DNA from: an uncultured Caldimonas sp.
Lineage (GTDB): Bacteria > Pseudomonadota > Gammaproteobacteria > Burkholderiales > Burkholderiaceae
Assembly (NCBI RefSeq): GCF_946480305.1
Contig: NZ_CAMLJQ010000041.1
Span: forward strand, 1-38,092
Length of the DNA stretch: 38,092 nt
Direction of reading: 5' to 3'
Of this stretch, positions 6,851 to 17,924 are shown piece by piece (the stretch's first letter is position 1; each line of letters begins with the position of its first letter). Both the position numbers and the translations under genes were made by a program. The notes beneath the pieces were generated by a model. It did not search any database, was not told the DNA's origin, and saw only the letters and a list, made by a program, of their open reading frames with translations.

Positions 6851-8587
6851 TCACTTCGCGGGGGCGTCGGCGCGCTCCAGCAGCACCAGGCGCTGGGCCT
6901 GGAGCTTCACGGTGCCGTTGCGCACCGTCACCTGCTGGCCGCTGTAGGCGTCGCGCAGTGTTTCGCCGTCACGGAACACCTTGCTGACCGGCAGTTGCAC
7001 CTCGCCTTGCGTGTCGAGCGCCACGACCACACGGTCACCGGTGGTCGGGTCGACCCGGGCAAAGGTGTACGGTGCTTCAGCAAGTTGCTCGTGCACGCCG
7101 CGTGCCACTGCAACGTGCCGTGCACGGAACGTGCCGAGCTTGCGCCAGTGCTCGAGCAGCGGCTGGTCGATGCTCGCCCAGTTCATGTCCGAGCGCGTCG
7201 CCTGCTGGGGGTCGGTGCGCGGCACGGGGCCCGGCGGCCGGGCAGTTTCGTCGCCGTAATAGATCTGCACGCCGCCCGGGGCCAGCATCAGCGCGGTGCC
7301 GGCCTCGAACAGGCGCTTGCGATCGAACAGCTCGGTGTCGTGCGACGAGATGTAGGCCAGGTTGCTGAAGCCCGGGCGGCCGGCATACACGCGCGAGTAG
7401 GCGGAAAAGATCGGCTCCGGCTTGGAGAACTGGCGGCCGCGCTGCTGGAAGTCGAAGTCGATCAGCGCGTCGAAGCCGCTGTCGTGCAGCGGACCCCGGG
7501 TGGGGCCGGCTCCCCAGTATTCGCCGACCATCCAGAAGGGCGCGTCGTCGATCTTCTTCGTCGGGTTCCTGGCTTTCCAATCGGCCAGCGCCTTTGCGGC
7601 TTCCTGCTTGAGCTCGGCCCAGGCGGCGGGCTCCACGTGCTTCACCGTGTCGGCGCGGAAACCGTCGATGCCATAGTCGCGCACCCAATCCGTGAGCCAC
7701 TTGATCAGGTAGCCGCGCACGGTGGTGTCGGGCAGGTCGACCGCCTTGGTGTCCTTCTTGTCGCGCAGGAACTTCGGCAGCTTCACGAAGCCCTTGGCTT
7801 CGGTGCGGAAGTCGGGCAGGTAGGCGAGCTGCATCGTGCGGTCGTCGCGTCCGCCGTCGATGTACCCCGGCAGGCCGGCGCGCACCCAGTCGCGTCCCCA
7901 CCAGTCGCCGAAGTTGAAGTTGTTGTAGTCGATGTAGCTGTGATAGTCGCGCAGCGTGGCCTTCTCGGCGCCGGGCCACAGCACGTTGATGTTCAGGTCG
8001 CGGGCCGTCTGGATGTCGAGGTAGCCCGGGTGGTTCATGACCACGTCGAACAGCACGCGGATGCCCTGCGCGTGGGCGGTGTCGACCATCTCGCGCAGCT
8101 CTTCCGGTGTGCCCATGCTGCGGTCGAGCACCGTGTAGTCGAGCGCGTAGTAGCCGTGGTAGGAGTAGTGCTTGAACTCCTTGTCGCCGCCGACCACCCA
8201 GCCGTGGATCTGCTCGTAGGGCGCCGTGATCCACAGTGCATTCACGCCCAGCTGCTTGAACCAGCCCTCCTTGAGCTTGAGCGTCAGGCCCTTCAGGTCA
8301 CCGCCGTGGAAGGTGCCGATCTCCTTGTCGCCGTCCTTCTGGCGCCCGTACGCGTTGTCATTGCCGGGGTTGCCGTTGTGGAACCGGTCGGTCACGACGA
8401 AGTAGACGATGGGGTTGTCGGCAAAGCTGCCGCTGGCAGCCGCGGGCCCGGCCGGCACTGCGGGTGCTTGTGCCGCCGCCTGCGCGGCTGAGGGAGCGGC
8501 AGGAGGAGCGCTGGCGCAAGCAGAAAGCAGTGTGGCGACGAGCAGCGGCAGCGCCGCGCGCCGACGCAGGGAGGTAGGTGACTTCAT
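6851..8587 (-). CDS. Alpha-amylase, GH13, lipoprotein
   Basis: About 578 residues from the ATG at 8587; the open frame reaches 8626, but only the later start gives a proper signal peptide (MKSPTSLRRR, hydrophobic core, lipobox LLSAC), predicting a lipoprotein. An Ala/Pro-rich linker follows. The GH13 TIM barrel has VYFVVTDRFHNGNPGNDNA at its start, VLFDVVMNH (conserved region I), GIDGFRADTVKHVE (nucleophile Asp near 312), FWMVGEYWG (acid/base Glu near 356) and ISSHDTELF (third acid Asp near 416). The enzyme should cut alpha-1,4 bonds of starch or maltodextrin at the cell envelope. It follows a secreted starch-binding module gene and precedes the glucokinase-regulator, in the same direction as the transporter. 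All catalytic residues appear intact. Confidence 0.93.
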   Translation of the reverse strand: MKSPTSLRRRAALPLLVATLLSACASAPPAAPSAAQAAAQAPAVPAGPAAASGSFADNPIVYFVVTDRFHNGNPGNDNAYGRQKDGDKEIGTFHGGDLKGLTLKLKEGWFKQLGVNALWITAPYEQIHGWVVGGDKEFKHYSYHGYYALDYTVLDRSMGTPEELREMVDTAHAQGIRVLFDVVMNHPGYLDIQTARDLNINVLWPGAEKATLRDYHSYIDYNNFNFGDWWGRDWVRAGLPGYIDGGRDDRTMQLAYLPDFRTEAKGFVKLPKFLRDKKDTKAVDLPDTTVRGYLIKWLTDWVRDYGIDGFRADTVKHVEPAAWAELKQEAAKALADWKARNPTKKIDDAPFWMVGEYWGAGPTRGPLHDSGFDALIDFDFQQRGRQFSKPEPIFSAYSRVYAGRPGFSNLAYISSHDTELFDRKRLFEAGTALMLAPGGVQIYYGDETARPPGPVPRTDPQQATRSDMNWASIDQPLLEHWRKLGTFRARHVAVARGVHEQLAEAPYTFARVDPTTGDRVVVALDTQGEVQLPVSKVFRDGETLRDAYSGQQVTVRNGTVKLQAQRLVLLERADAPAK

Positions 8588-8613
8588 GCGGGTCTTTGCG
8601 GTGTAAGGGTCGG

Positions 8614-8665
8614 CTGCCGCCAGCACTGGCGGCAGGTGACCGGGGCTGCCTCAGCAGGCCCGGTC
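8614..8665 (-). repeat. Two hairpins between CBM and amylase genes
   Basis: CTGCCGCCA (8614-8622) pairs with TGGCGGCAG (8627-8635). GACCGGG (8638-8644) pairs with CCCGGTC (8659-8665). Neither is followed by a T run on the minus strand, so mRNA stabilisation or processing is likelier than termination. Confidence 0.6.
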
Positions 8666-8689
8666 GTTACGGCTAACGGCCTCGGCCGC

Positions 8690-9136
8690 TCACTTGCACG
8701 GCTTCTGCTCGCGACCCTGCTTCGCGTCCGCCAGCGAGGTGTAGATCTTGCGATCGCCGCTGTTCACCCAGATTTCCTTCGTTGCATTGCCGTCGAAGGA
8801 CATGTCGCGGCCACCTTGTTCCTTGGTGTCGCCCTTGTGGATGATGTAGTTCACGCGGCCCTTGATGAACTCGTCGAGCTTGGTGTGCCAGTACACGCCG
8901 AAGTCGTCCTTGCCGGCGGGCATCAGCGGCTTTTGCCATTCGACGCCGGGCAGCGGAACGCCCCCGTCCTTCCAAAGGTGCAGGCCCCAACCGTCGTAGT
9001 TGTTGTCGCAGCGGTTGTAGTGGATCGCCACCGAGCCGGCCGGCGGCGTGGACGATTGCGCCACGGCGGCGCCGGCAGCGCCGGCGCACAGCAGCGCGGC
9101 GATCAGGGTACGGTTGAAGCGAGCGCGGGTCAGCAT
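8690..9136 (-). CDS. Secreted single-domain starch-binding protein (CBM41/pullulanase-associated domain)
   Basis: A 148-residue protein with a Sec signal peptide (about 1-26: basic start MLTRARFNR, hydrophobic core, cleavage near AVAQ). The mature part is almost one domain: VAIHYNRCDNNYDGWGLHLW, then DDFGVYWHTKLDEFIKGRVN and YIIHKGDTKEQGGRD. These are hallmarks of the bacterial pullulanase-associated domain (PUD, CBM41), including the aromatic residues that stack on maltooligosaccharides. In pullulanases this module is attached to a catalytic domain; here nothing catalytic follows. Two Cys in the mature protein (one in NRCDNN, one in the last residues PCK) could form a disulfide. Lying between malG and the amylase gene, it may hold starch fragments near the cell surface or in the periplasm. 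Family assignment is good; the role of the free module is inference. Confidence 0.85.
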   Translation of the reverse strand: MLTRARFNRTLIAALLCAGAAGAAVAQSSTPPAGSVAIHYNRCDNNYDGWGLHLWKDGGVPLPGVEWQKPLMPAGKDDFGVYWHTKLDEFIKGRVNYIIHKGDTKEQGGRDMSFDGNATKEIWVNSGDRKIYTSLADAKQGREQKPCK

Positions 9137-9198
9137 GGTCAGTCTCCTCTTGTTGCGCGGTTGGGGAACCTTGTTGAATGAACGTTGCGTCAGAGGCT

Positions 9199-9223
9199 GA
9201 GAGGCCGTGTCGCGAGGCCTCTC
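9199..9223 (-). repeat. Hairpin downstream of malG
   Basis: GAGAGGCC (9199-9206) pairs with GGCCTCTC (9216-9223), just after the malG stop. No T run follows on the minus strand. Confidence 0.6.
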
Positions 9224-9229
9224 GAGCCC

Positions 9230-10120
9230 TCAGCCCTTGAGACCGCCGGCAGTGAGGCCGGAGACCATCCACTTCTGGGCCAGGATGAAGACGACGGTGA
9301 TCGGCAGGCCCGACAGGATGGCTGCGGCGGCGAAGTCGCCCCACAGATAACGCTGCTCGTACAGGAACAGCCGCGAGCCGACCGCAAGCGTGAGTTGGCG
9401 CTCCTCGTTCAGCAACACGGAAGCGACGGGGTATTCGATGATGGCGCCGATGAACGCGAGCAGGAACACCACCAGCAGGATGGGCACCGCCATCGGCAGC
9501 AGCACGAGGCGGAAGGCCTGCCACGGCGAGGCGCCGTCGACCTTGGCGGCCTCTTCGATCTCGGCGGGGATCGTGTCGAAGTAGCCCTTGATCGTCCAGA
9601 CGTGCAGGCCGATGCCACCGGCATAGGCAAGCAGCAGCGATGCGTGGCTGTCGATGCCGAACATCGGGAACACGTTGCCGATGCGGTCGAAGATCGCATA
9701 GATGGCCACCAGCGCCAGCACGGCGGGGAACATCTGGATCAGCATCAGCGCCGACAGCGCCTGCGACTTGCCGCGGAACCGCATGCGCGCAAAGGCGTAG
9801 GCCGCAGTGGTCGACAGCAGCAGGATCAGGCAGGCGGTCATCGTGGCCACCTTCACCGAGTTCCACAGCCACAGCAGCACGGGGAAGGGCGGATCGATCA
9901 TGCGGCCGTCCGGGCCCTCGTACGAAAAACCGAGCGCGAGCTTCCAGTGCTCCAGGCTGATCTGGTCGGGGATCAGGCTGCCCGCCGCGAAGTTGCCGGG
10001 CCGCAGCGAGATCGACAGGATCATCAGGAACGGAAAGATCACCAGGCACACCAGCGCGATGAGGAAGGCGTGTGCCGCGAACACGCGCCAGCGGTGGGAT
10101 TTGTCGAGAACGATGGCCAT
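9230..10120 (-). CDS. malG: Maltose/maltodextrin ABC transporter permease MalG
   Basis: A 296-residue inner-membrane permease. It has a first membrane segment near residues 12-35 ([20 protein letters not shown]), a periplasmic section containing [16 protein letters not shown], and about five more hydrophobic segments. The cytoplasmic EAA loop that docks the ATPase is at about residue 186 ([20 protein letters not shown] then LP). The protein ends in [17 protein letters not shown], the usual C-terminus of MalG. It pairs with MalF to form the channel for maltodextrins delivered by MalE. The gene follows malF after 27 bp, and its length matches E. coli MalG. Confidence 0.95.
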   Translation of the reverse strand: MAIVLDKSHRWRVFAAHAFLIALVCLVIFPFLMILSISLRPGNFAAGSLIPDQISLEHWKLALGFSYEGPDGRMIDPPFPVLLWLWNSVKVATMTACLILLLSTTAAYAFARMRFRGKSQALSALMLIQMFPAVLALVAIYAIFDRIGNVFPMFGIDSHASLLLAYAGGIGLHVWTIKGYFDTIPAEIEEAAKVDGASPWQAFRLVLLPMAVPILLVVFLLAFIGAIIEYPVASVLLNEERQLTLAVGSRLFLYEQRYLWGDFAAAAILSGLPITVVFILAQKWMVSGLTAGGLKG

Positions 10121-10147
10121 TTGTCTTGCTCCCAGTGCGCGCCCGTG

Positions 10148-11680
10148 TCAGCGGGCTTCTTCCTTCGTGATGCGCGTGGCGCGCAGGTTGATCCACGACA
10201 GCACCGCGACCATCGCGAAGATGACGGTCGAGATGGCGGCCGCGAGGCCGAAGTTCTGCCCAGAGTCCTCGAAAGCGATGCGGTAGGTGTACGACACGAG
10301 GATGTCGGTCGTTCCCGCCGGTACGCTGGTGTCGAGGAAGTCCGGCCGGCCGTTGGTCAACAGGCTGATCAGCACGAAGTTGTTGAAGTTGAAGGCGAAC
10401 GCGGCAATCAGCAGCGGCGTCAGCGGCTTGAGCACCAGCGGCAGCGTGATGCGGAAGAAGTTCGTCAACGGCCCGGCTCCGGCCACCGCAGATGCCTCGT
10501 ACAAGTCCGAGGGAATGGCCTTGATGAGCCCCATGCAGACGACCATCATGTACGGATAGCCGAGCCAGGTGTTGACGATCAGCAGCATCGCTTTCGCGAG
10601 GAAGGGATCGGAGAACCACGCCGGCTTGATGCCGAACAACGCGTCGAGGATCAGATTGATCTCGCCGAAGTTGTTGTTGAACAGCCCGCGGAACACCAGG
10701 ATGGAGATGAAGCCCGGCACCGCGTACGGCAGGAACAGCAGCGTCTGGTAGACGTTCTTGAAGCGCAGCGACTCCCAGCTCATCAGCACGGCGAGCAGCA
10801 TGCCCAGCGAAGCCGCGAAGAACACCGTCAGCGCCGCGAAGATCACCGTCCAGGCAAAGATGCGCACGAAGGGCTGGCGGAAGGCCTCGTCGGTGAACAC
10901 CCGCTTGAAATGCTCCAGGCCGATGTTGACCTGGAACCCGGGCGGCACGCCTTCGCCATTGGCGCGTTCGTAGAAGCCGGTCTCGAAATTGGCGGTCAGC
11001 ACCTCGCCCGTCTGCTGGTTGACGAGGCGGCCTTGCTCGTCCTGCTTGTAGAGCTTTTGCACCGGGCCGAACTGGCGCAGGCCGGTCATGCGCACGGAGG
11101 TGCCGTCGGGCAGTTCGACCGTGAGCGCCTTCAGGGCCGGCTGCAGGCGGATCAACTCCTTGATCTGCACCGGCTCGCCGGGCACCGTGGCGCCGGCGTC
11201 GACCGGCTCGGCCTCGACCTTGTGCGGCACGGCCTTGCTCAAGTCCAGCACCGGCGTGGTGAACACCTTGTCGGCATCGCCCTCGAGCCGCGCGCGGTAG
11301 TCGGAGCCGTCGGCGAGCAGCGAGAAGCCGTAGGTGCTGCCCTCGGCTTCGTAGGTCTCGTCGAGGAAGTAGGCCGTCGCGCGTTCGAACTTCAGCAGGT
11401 TGCGCGTGCTGTAGTTGGTGAAGCCGATCGAGACCGTGTAGAGGATGGGAAAGACGACGAAGATCACCACCGCGGCGATGCCGGGGAAGAGGTAGCGGTA
11501 GGCGTAGAAGCGCTGGGAGGTGTAGACCCAGGCCGCGAGCGCGAGCACGAGCAGGATGGTGCCCGCGAGCAGGTATTCGCCGGCCGCGTAGACGACGGTC
11601 ACGAAATACAGGGACACCAGGGCCAGCGCCACGCCGGCCACCGGGCCCAGCCAACGCTGGATGCCAGAAGAGTGGTTCAT
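10148..11680 (-). CDS. malF: Maltose/maltodextrin ABC transporter permease MalF
   Basis: A 510-residue permease, the large MalF type. Hydrophobic N-terminal segments (WLGPVAGVALALVSLYFVTV, LLAGTILLVLALAAWVY, YLFPGIAAVVIFVVFPILYT) precede a long periplasmic P2-like loop (about 85-255, from FTNYSTRNLLKFERA to NIGLEHFKRVF), which in MalF contacts the binding protein. More membrane segments follow. The EAA loop is near residue 393 (YEASAVAGAGPLTNFFRITL, then PLVLKPL). The C-terminal helices end in RATRITKEEAR. It forms the MalFGK2 complex with the MalG and MalK encoded in the same cluster. The start at 11680 places the first membrane segment normally. Confidence 0.95.
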   Translation of the reverse strand: MNHSSGIQRWLGPVAGVALALVSLYFVTVVYAAGEYLLAGTILLVLALAAWVYTSQRFYAYRYLFPGIAAVVIFVVFPILYTVSIGFTNYSTRNLLKFERATAYFLDETYEAEGSTYGFSLLADGSDYRARLEGDADKVFTTPVLDLSKAVPHKVEAEPVDAGATVPGEPVQIKELIRLQPALKALTVELPDGTSVRMTGLRQFGPVQKLYKQDEQGRLVNQQTGEVLTANFETGFYERANGEGVPPGFQVNIGLEHFKRVFTDEAFRQPFVRIFAWTVIFAALTVFFAASLGMLLAVLMSWESLRFKNVYQTLLFLPYAVPGFISILVFRGLFNNNFGEINLILDALFGIKPAWFSDPFLAKAMLLIVNTWLGYPYMMVVCMGLIKAIPSDLYEASAVAGAGPLTNFFRITLPLVLKPLTPLLIAAFAFNFNNFVLISLLTNGRPDFLDTSVPAGTTDILVSYTYRIAFEDSGQNFGLAAAISTVIFAMVAVLSWINLRATRITKEEAR

Positions 11681-11783
11681 GTCGTTTGAATCGGAGTCGA
11701 GCCGGTGAGGGCCGGCCCACAGCCTGTCGACGCTGCGTTCGCCTGGGGTGAGCGCAGGGTGGACAAGCCCTGGTGCTTGAGTC

Positions 11784-11815
11784 AGGCCGCCGGGCTGCGA
11801 AGCCCGGCGGCCTGG
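11784..11815 (-). repeat. Strong 14-bp hairpin between malE and malF
   Basis: CAGGCCGCCGGGCT (11784-11797) pairs perfectly with 11802-11815 around a four-base loop. It lies just after the malE stop. No T run follows on the minus strand, so it probably stabilises malE mRNA or weakens downstream expression, as REP elements do after E. coli malE. Confidence 0.75.
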
Positions 11816-11830
11816 TCGCTCAAGCGGCGA

Positions 11831-13036
11831 TCACTTGGCGCTGATGCGCTTGGCAGCAGCGTCGAGCGCTTCCTTCGGGCTCTGGCGGCCTTCGGTCAGG
11901 TTCTGCAGCGCCGATTGCATCGACGACCAGAAGCGCCCCATCTCGGGGTTGTTCGGCATCGGGGCGCCGTCCTGCGCGCTGGCCATCGTGGCCTGGATGT
12001 TGGGGTTGCTCTTCAGCTCGGCGAAGAACGCCTTGCTGGCGGGCGTGCCCAGCGGCACGTCGGCATCGATGGTCTTCAGGCCCTTGACGGTGAGCATGTA
12101 GTTCTCGATGAACTCCACGGCCACGTCGCGGTTGGGCGAGGCCTTCGAAACCATCGCGCCCAGCACACCGACGAACGGAGCAGCCTTCTTGCCGTCGACC
12201 ATCGGGATCTTGGCGACGCCGAAGTTGATCTTGGACTTCCTCAGGTTGTCCCAGGACCACGGGCCGTTGATCATCATCGCGATCTTGCCCTGGTTCACGC
12301 CGGCTTCCATGTCGGCATAGCCGGCGCCCTTGGGCATCACGCCGTCCTTCACCATCTTGGCCAGCAGCTCGGCACCCTTCAGCGCGCCGGCGTTGTTCAC
12401 GCCGGTGTCCGTCGGGTCATAGGTGCCGTCGGCCTTCTGCTTGAACGCATAGCCGCCGTTGGCAGCCAGCAGCGGCCACGTGAAGTAGGTGTTGTTGTAG
12501 TCCCAGAGAATCGCCTTCTTGCCTTGCGCGGCCAGCTTCTTGTCCAGCGCGATCACTTCCTCGAAGGTCTTGGGCGGGTTGGGCACCAGGTCCTTGTTGT
12601 AGATCAGCGAAACGGCCTCGATGGACATCGGGTAGCCCCAGGTGCGGCCGCCGACGTTGAAGGCCTTCCAGGCCAGCGGGTCGATGTCGGCCTGGACCTT
12701 CTTGCCCGGGTTGACCGGCTGCAGCAGGCCGCCGGAGATCCACTCGCCGATACGGTCATGCGGCCAGATCCAGATGTCGGGGCCCTTGCCGGCAGCGGCG
12801 GCCTGCTGGAACTTGTTGGGTGCGTCTTCAGGGTGCTCGACGACCACCTGCACACCGGTGGCCTTGGTGAACTCTTCACCCACCTTGGCCAGGCCGTTGT
12901 AGCCCTTGTCGCCGTTGATCCAGATCAGCAGCTTGCCGGGCTCGGCGGCCGCGGCCGTGCCCGCGAAGCCTGCCGACATCGCCAGCGCGGCGGCAGCGGC
13001 CAACAGCTTGATGCGTTGACGGTGGTGAATGCTCAT
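11831..13036 (-). CDS. malE: Maltose/maltodextrin-binding periplasmic protein MalE
   Basis: A 401-residue protein starting at the ATG at 13036, which follows a strong ribosome site (AAAGGAG). The open frame extends to 13114, but only the later start gives a Sec signal peptide ([20 protein letters not shown], cleavage near TAAAAEPGK). The mature protein begins with the MalE pattern [20 protein letters not shown] and continues with [64 protein letters not shown], and [19 protein letters not shown]. These match the ligand-binding lobes of E. coli MalE closely. It captures maltodextrins in the periplasm and docks on MalFG. It sits between malK and malF in the same direction. Confidence 0.96.
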   Translation of the reverse strand: MSIHHRQRIKLLAAAAALAMSAGFAGTAAAAEPGKLLIWINGDKGYNGLAKVGEEFTKATGVQVVVEHPEDAPNKFQQAAAAGKGPDIWIWPHDRIGEWISGGLLQPVNPGKKVQADIDPLAWKAFNVGGRTWGYPMSIEAVSLIYNKDLVPNPPKTFEEVIALDKKLAAQGKKAILWDYNNTYFTWPLLAANGGYAFKQKADGTYDPTDTGVNNAGALKGAELLAKMVKDGVMPKGAGYADMEAGVNQGKIAMMINGPWSWDNLRKSKINFGVAKIPMVDGKKAAPFVGVLGAMVSKASPNRDVAVEFIENYMLTVKGLKTIDADVPLGTPASKAFFAELKSNPNIQATMASAQDGAPMPNNPEMGRFWSSMQSALQNLTEGRQSPKEALDAAAKRISAK

Positions 13037-13110
13037 GACGTTTGCTCCTTTGGTATTCGCCTCGTCGGCGCTCGTCTGCAAGTCGGATCGACTCGGTTGG
13101 GGAAAGCGGT

Positions 13111-14208
<1,098 letters not shown>

Positions 14209-14220
14209 GGGTGTGTGGAT

Positions 14221-15894
14221 TCAGTTGCGTCGGGGCTGGGCAGTGACTTCACCGAAGTAGGCGCCATGCGCCGGCAGCGTGAAATTCGTGCCATCCCGCA
14301 CGCCGGTCTGTGCATCGCCGAAACCGTGGCCGGCCAGGGCGTTGGTCGCCGGTGCATCGGCGATCTTCACCGTCATCGGCTTCGCGCCGAGGTTGAACAC
14401 CGCGAGCACCGGAGCGCCGTCGCCTTCCGGCGTGCGCACCAGCGCCAGCACCGGCTCCTTTGCATCGAGGAAGCGGATGTCGCCGCACATCAACGCCGGC
14501 TGCGTCTTGCGCCACGCCAGGAAGTTGCGCGTGAAGTGCAGCATCGAGTCCGGGTTGGCCTCGTTCACGTCCACCGCACGGGCGGCATGCTCGCAAGGCA
14601 CCGGCAACCAGGGCACCACGTCGACGTTGCCGCTGAAGCCGGCGTGAGGCATGTGCTCGGCCCAGGGCATGGGGGTGCGGCAGCCGTCGCGGCCCTTGAA
14701 CTCCGGCCAGAAGGTGATGCCGTACGGGTCCTGCAGCTTCTCGAACGGGATGTCGGCCTCTGGCAGGGCCAACTCGTCGCCCTGGTACCAGCAGGCGCTG
14801 CCACGCAACGAGAGCAGCATCGCCAGTGCCATCTTGTTGTAGTCCGCGCCCGCGTCCGGTCCACCCCAGCGGGTCAGCACGCGTTGCACGTCGTGGTTGC
14901 CGATCGACCAGCAGGGCCAGCCGCCCTTCATGTGCTCTTCGAGTTCCTCGACCTGGGCTCGGATGTACCCGGCGGTGTTCTCGGCAGTGAGCAGGTTGAA
15001 GCTGTAGGCCATGTGCAGCTTGTTGCCGCCCGAGGTGTAGGCCGCCATCGTCAGCAGCGACTCGTCGTCGCCCACTTCACCCAGGCTGGCAGCCCCGTAC
15101 TCGTCCAGCAGCTTGCGGATCTTCTCGAGGAAGGCGAGGTTCTCCGGCTGCGTCTTGTCGTACAGATGGCGCTGCATGCCGTACGGGTTGGTGTCCTGCA
15201 CGGTCTTGTTGTCGCGGCGGGTCGCCGGCGGGTTGTCGCGCAGCTTGGTGTCGTGGAAGTGGAAGTTGCACGCGTCGAAGCGGAAGCCGTCCACCCCACG
15301 CTCCAGCCAGAAGCGGATGTCGGCCAGGATCTGCTGCTGCACGGCGGGGCAGTGGAAGTTCAGATCGGGCTGGCTGGCGAGGAAGTTGTGCAGGTAGTAC
15401 TGCCGCCGGCGGGCGTCCCATTGCCACGCCGAGCCGCCGAACACGCTGAGCCAGTTGGTGGGCGGGGTGCCGTCCGGCTTGGGGTCTGCCCACACGTACC
15501 AGTCGGCACGCGGGTTGTCGCGGCTGGCACTGCTCTCCTTGAACCAGGCATGCTGGTCGGAGGTGTGCGACAACACCTGGTCGATCACCACCTTGAGGCC
15601 CAGCTCATGCGCACGGGCGACGAGCCGGTCGAAGTCTTCCAGCGTACCGAACATCGGGTCGACGTCGCGATAGTCGGCGATGTCGTAGCCGAAGTCCTTC
15701 ATCGGCGAGCGAAAGAAGGGCGACACCCAGATGGCATCGACGCCGAGGCTGGCGACGTACGGCAGCCGCTCGATGATGCCGGGCAGGTCGCCGATGCCGT
15801 CGCCGTTGCTGTCGGCGAAGCTGCGCGGGTAGATCTGATAGATGACGCCGCCGCGCCACCAGGCGTCGGCCGCGGGTTTGTGAAGTTTGGACAT
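14221..15894 (-). CDS. Alpha-glucosidase, GH13 (oligo-1,6/alpha-1,4-glucosidase group)
   Basis: A 557-residue enzyme from the ATG at 15894 (MSKLHKPAADAWWRGGVIYQ); the frame is open to 15957, but family members start here. It shows the GH13_23/31-type head IYQIYPRSFADSNGDGIGDL, region I VVIDQVLSHTSDQHAWF, region II GVDGFRFDACNFHFHD with the nucleophile Asp, the acid/base Glu in ASLGEVGDDES, and the third Asp in SIGNHDVQRVLTRWGG. QPDLNFHCPAVQQQI is also typical of alpha-glucosidases. No signal peptide is seen, so it acts in the cytoplasm on imported maltodextrins, releasing glucose for glucokinase. It lies between the porin gene and malK. Confidence 0.93.
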   Translation of the reverse strand: MSKLHKPAADAWWRGGVIYQIYPRSFADSNGDGIGDLPGIIERLPYVASLGVDAIWVSPFFRSPMKDFGYDIADYRDVDPMFGTLEDFDRLVARAHELGLKVVIDQVLSHTSDQHAWFKESSASRDNPRADWYVWADPKPDGTPPTNWLSVFGGSAWQWDARRRQYYLHNFLASQPDLNFHCPAVQQQILADIRFWLERGVDGFRFDACNFHFHDTKLRDNPPATRRDNKTVQDTNPYGMQRHLYDKTQPENLAFLEKIRKLLDEYGAASLGEVGDDESLLTMAAYTSGGNKLHMAYSFNLLTAENTAGYIRAQVEELEEHMKGGWPCWSIGNHDVQRVLTRWGGPDAGADYNKMALAMLLSLRGSACWYQGDELALPEADIPFEKLQDPYGITFWPEFKGRDGCRTPMPWAEHMPHAGFSGNVDVVPWLPVPCEHAARAVDVNEANPDSMLHFTRNFLAWRKTQPALMCGDIRFLDAKEPVLALVRTPEGDGAPVLAVFNLGAKPMTVKIADAPATNALAGHGFGDAQTGVRDGTNFTLPAHGAYFGEVTAQPRRN

Positions 15895-15930
15895 TGAATG
15901 AGGCAAGTGAGAACGCTCGAACCCAGAGCG

Positions 15931-15996
15931 GTGCGCAGCACAGACTGCGCACGGCACTGGGTTCGGCCCTGCTTCGAGGAGGCGAGCAGGGCCGAA
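15931..15996 (-). repeat. Two hairpins between porin and alpha-glucosidase genes
   Basis: GTGCGCAG (15931-15938) pairs with CTGCGCAC (15945-15952). GTTCGGCCCTGCT (15961-15973) pairs perfectly with 15984-15996. They lie directly downstream of the porin gene and have no T run on the minus strand. They probably protect the porin message or lower read-through into the downstream genes. Confidence 0.65.
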
Positions 15997-16043
15997 CTTG
16001 ATGCTGTCGATGACGAACCCGGGGGCTCGTCGTCGTCAGCCGA

Positions 16044-17543
<1,500 letters not shown>

Positions 17544-17616
17544 TCACCCCGCGGGAGCGGAGCTGGGCGTCGAGTTGCTTGGCGGTCGTCACAGGGGCGT
17601 TCACGTTTGAGATGAG

Positions 17617-17636
17617 ACTACAAAGATGTCTGTAGT
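17617..17636. promoter_or_regulatory. Operator-like inverted repeat O3
   Basis: ACTACAAAGATGTCTGTAGT: ACTACA and TGTAGT arms separated by 8 bp, just downstream of the candidate lamB -10. The next bases TTTC extend the right arm to TGTAGTTTTC, like the half-site in O1. Confidence 0.6.
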
Positions 17637-17654
17637 TTTCTAACGGACGCAACT

Positions 17655-17683
17655 TTAGTAATGAAACTACTTGAATAGAACAA
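17655..17683 (-). promoter_or_regulatory. Candidate sigma-70 promoter for lamB
   Basis: On the minus strand TTGTTC (17683-17678) and TACTAA (17660-17655) are separated by 17 bp. The operator-like repeat O2 overlaps the -10 and spacer. The match to consensus is moderate. Confidence 0.45.
17657..17671. promoter_or_regulatory. Operator-like inverted repeat O2
   Basis: On the minus strand AGTAGTTTCATTACT, a 15-bp near-palindrome with the layout of HexR sites (TGTArTT...ATTACA as I remember them), overlapping the candidate lamB promoter. Confidence 0.6.
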
Positions 17684-17779
17684 GGGTAAACCCGAGACTG
17701 GCACTGGTGCGATGTGAGAACTCGGTTACGAATGTAGTCAAAACACTGGACACCGTAGTTCCATGTGACTAACATCCAT

Positions 17780-17796
17780 GTGTAGTTTGCCTACAC
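17780..17796. promoter_or_regulatory. Operator-like perfect inverted repeat O1
   Basis: GTGTAGTTTGCCTACAC: perfect 6-bp arms around a 5-bp centre. The inner 15 bp, TGTAGTTTGCCTACA, fits the length and outer bases of HexR/RpiR sites. It lies upstream of both divergent genes. Confidence 0.65.
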
Positions 17797-17924
17797 GTTG
17801 CCTCTCGTTCCGCGGGCGCTCGCCCGTGCAGGTGGTTGTGAAAACGGCTTGTACGATGCTCGGCGGTGTTGGTCCTTCGTGCCGGGCGTTCCGGCTTCCA
17901 AAATCCGATCGCATAAGAACTCGA

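Noticed and set aside
16012..16031. Third hairpin just after the lamB stop
   Set aside because: The arms GACGAACCC and GGGCTCGTC leave a two-base loop and a mismatch, so a stable hairpin is doubtful.
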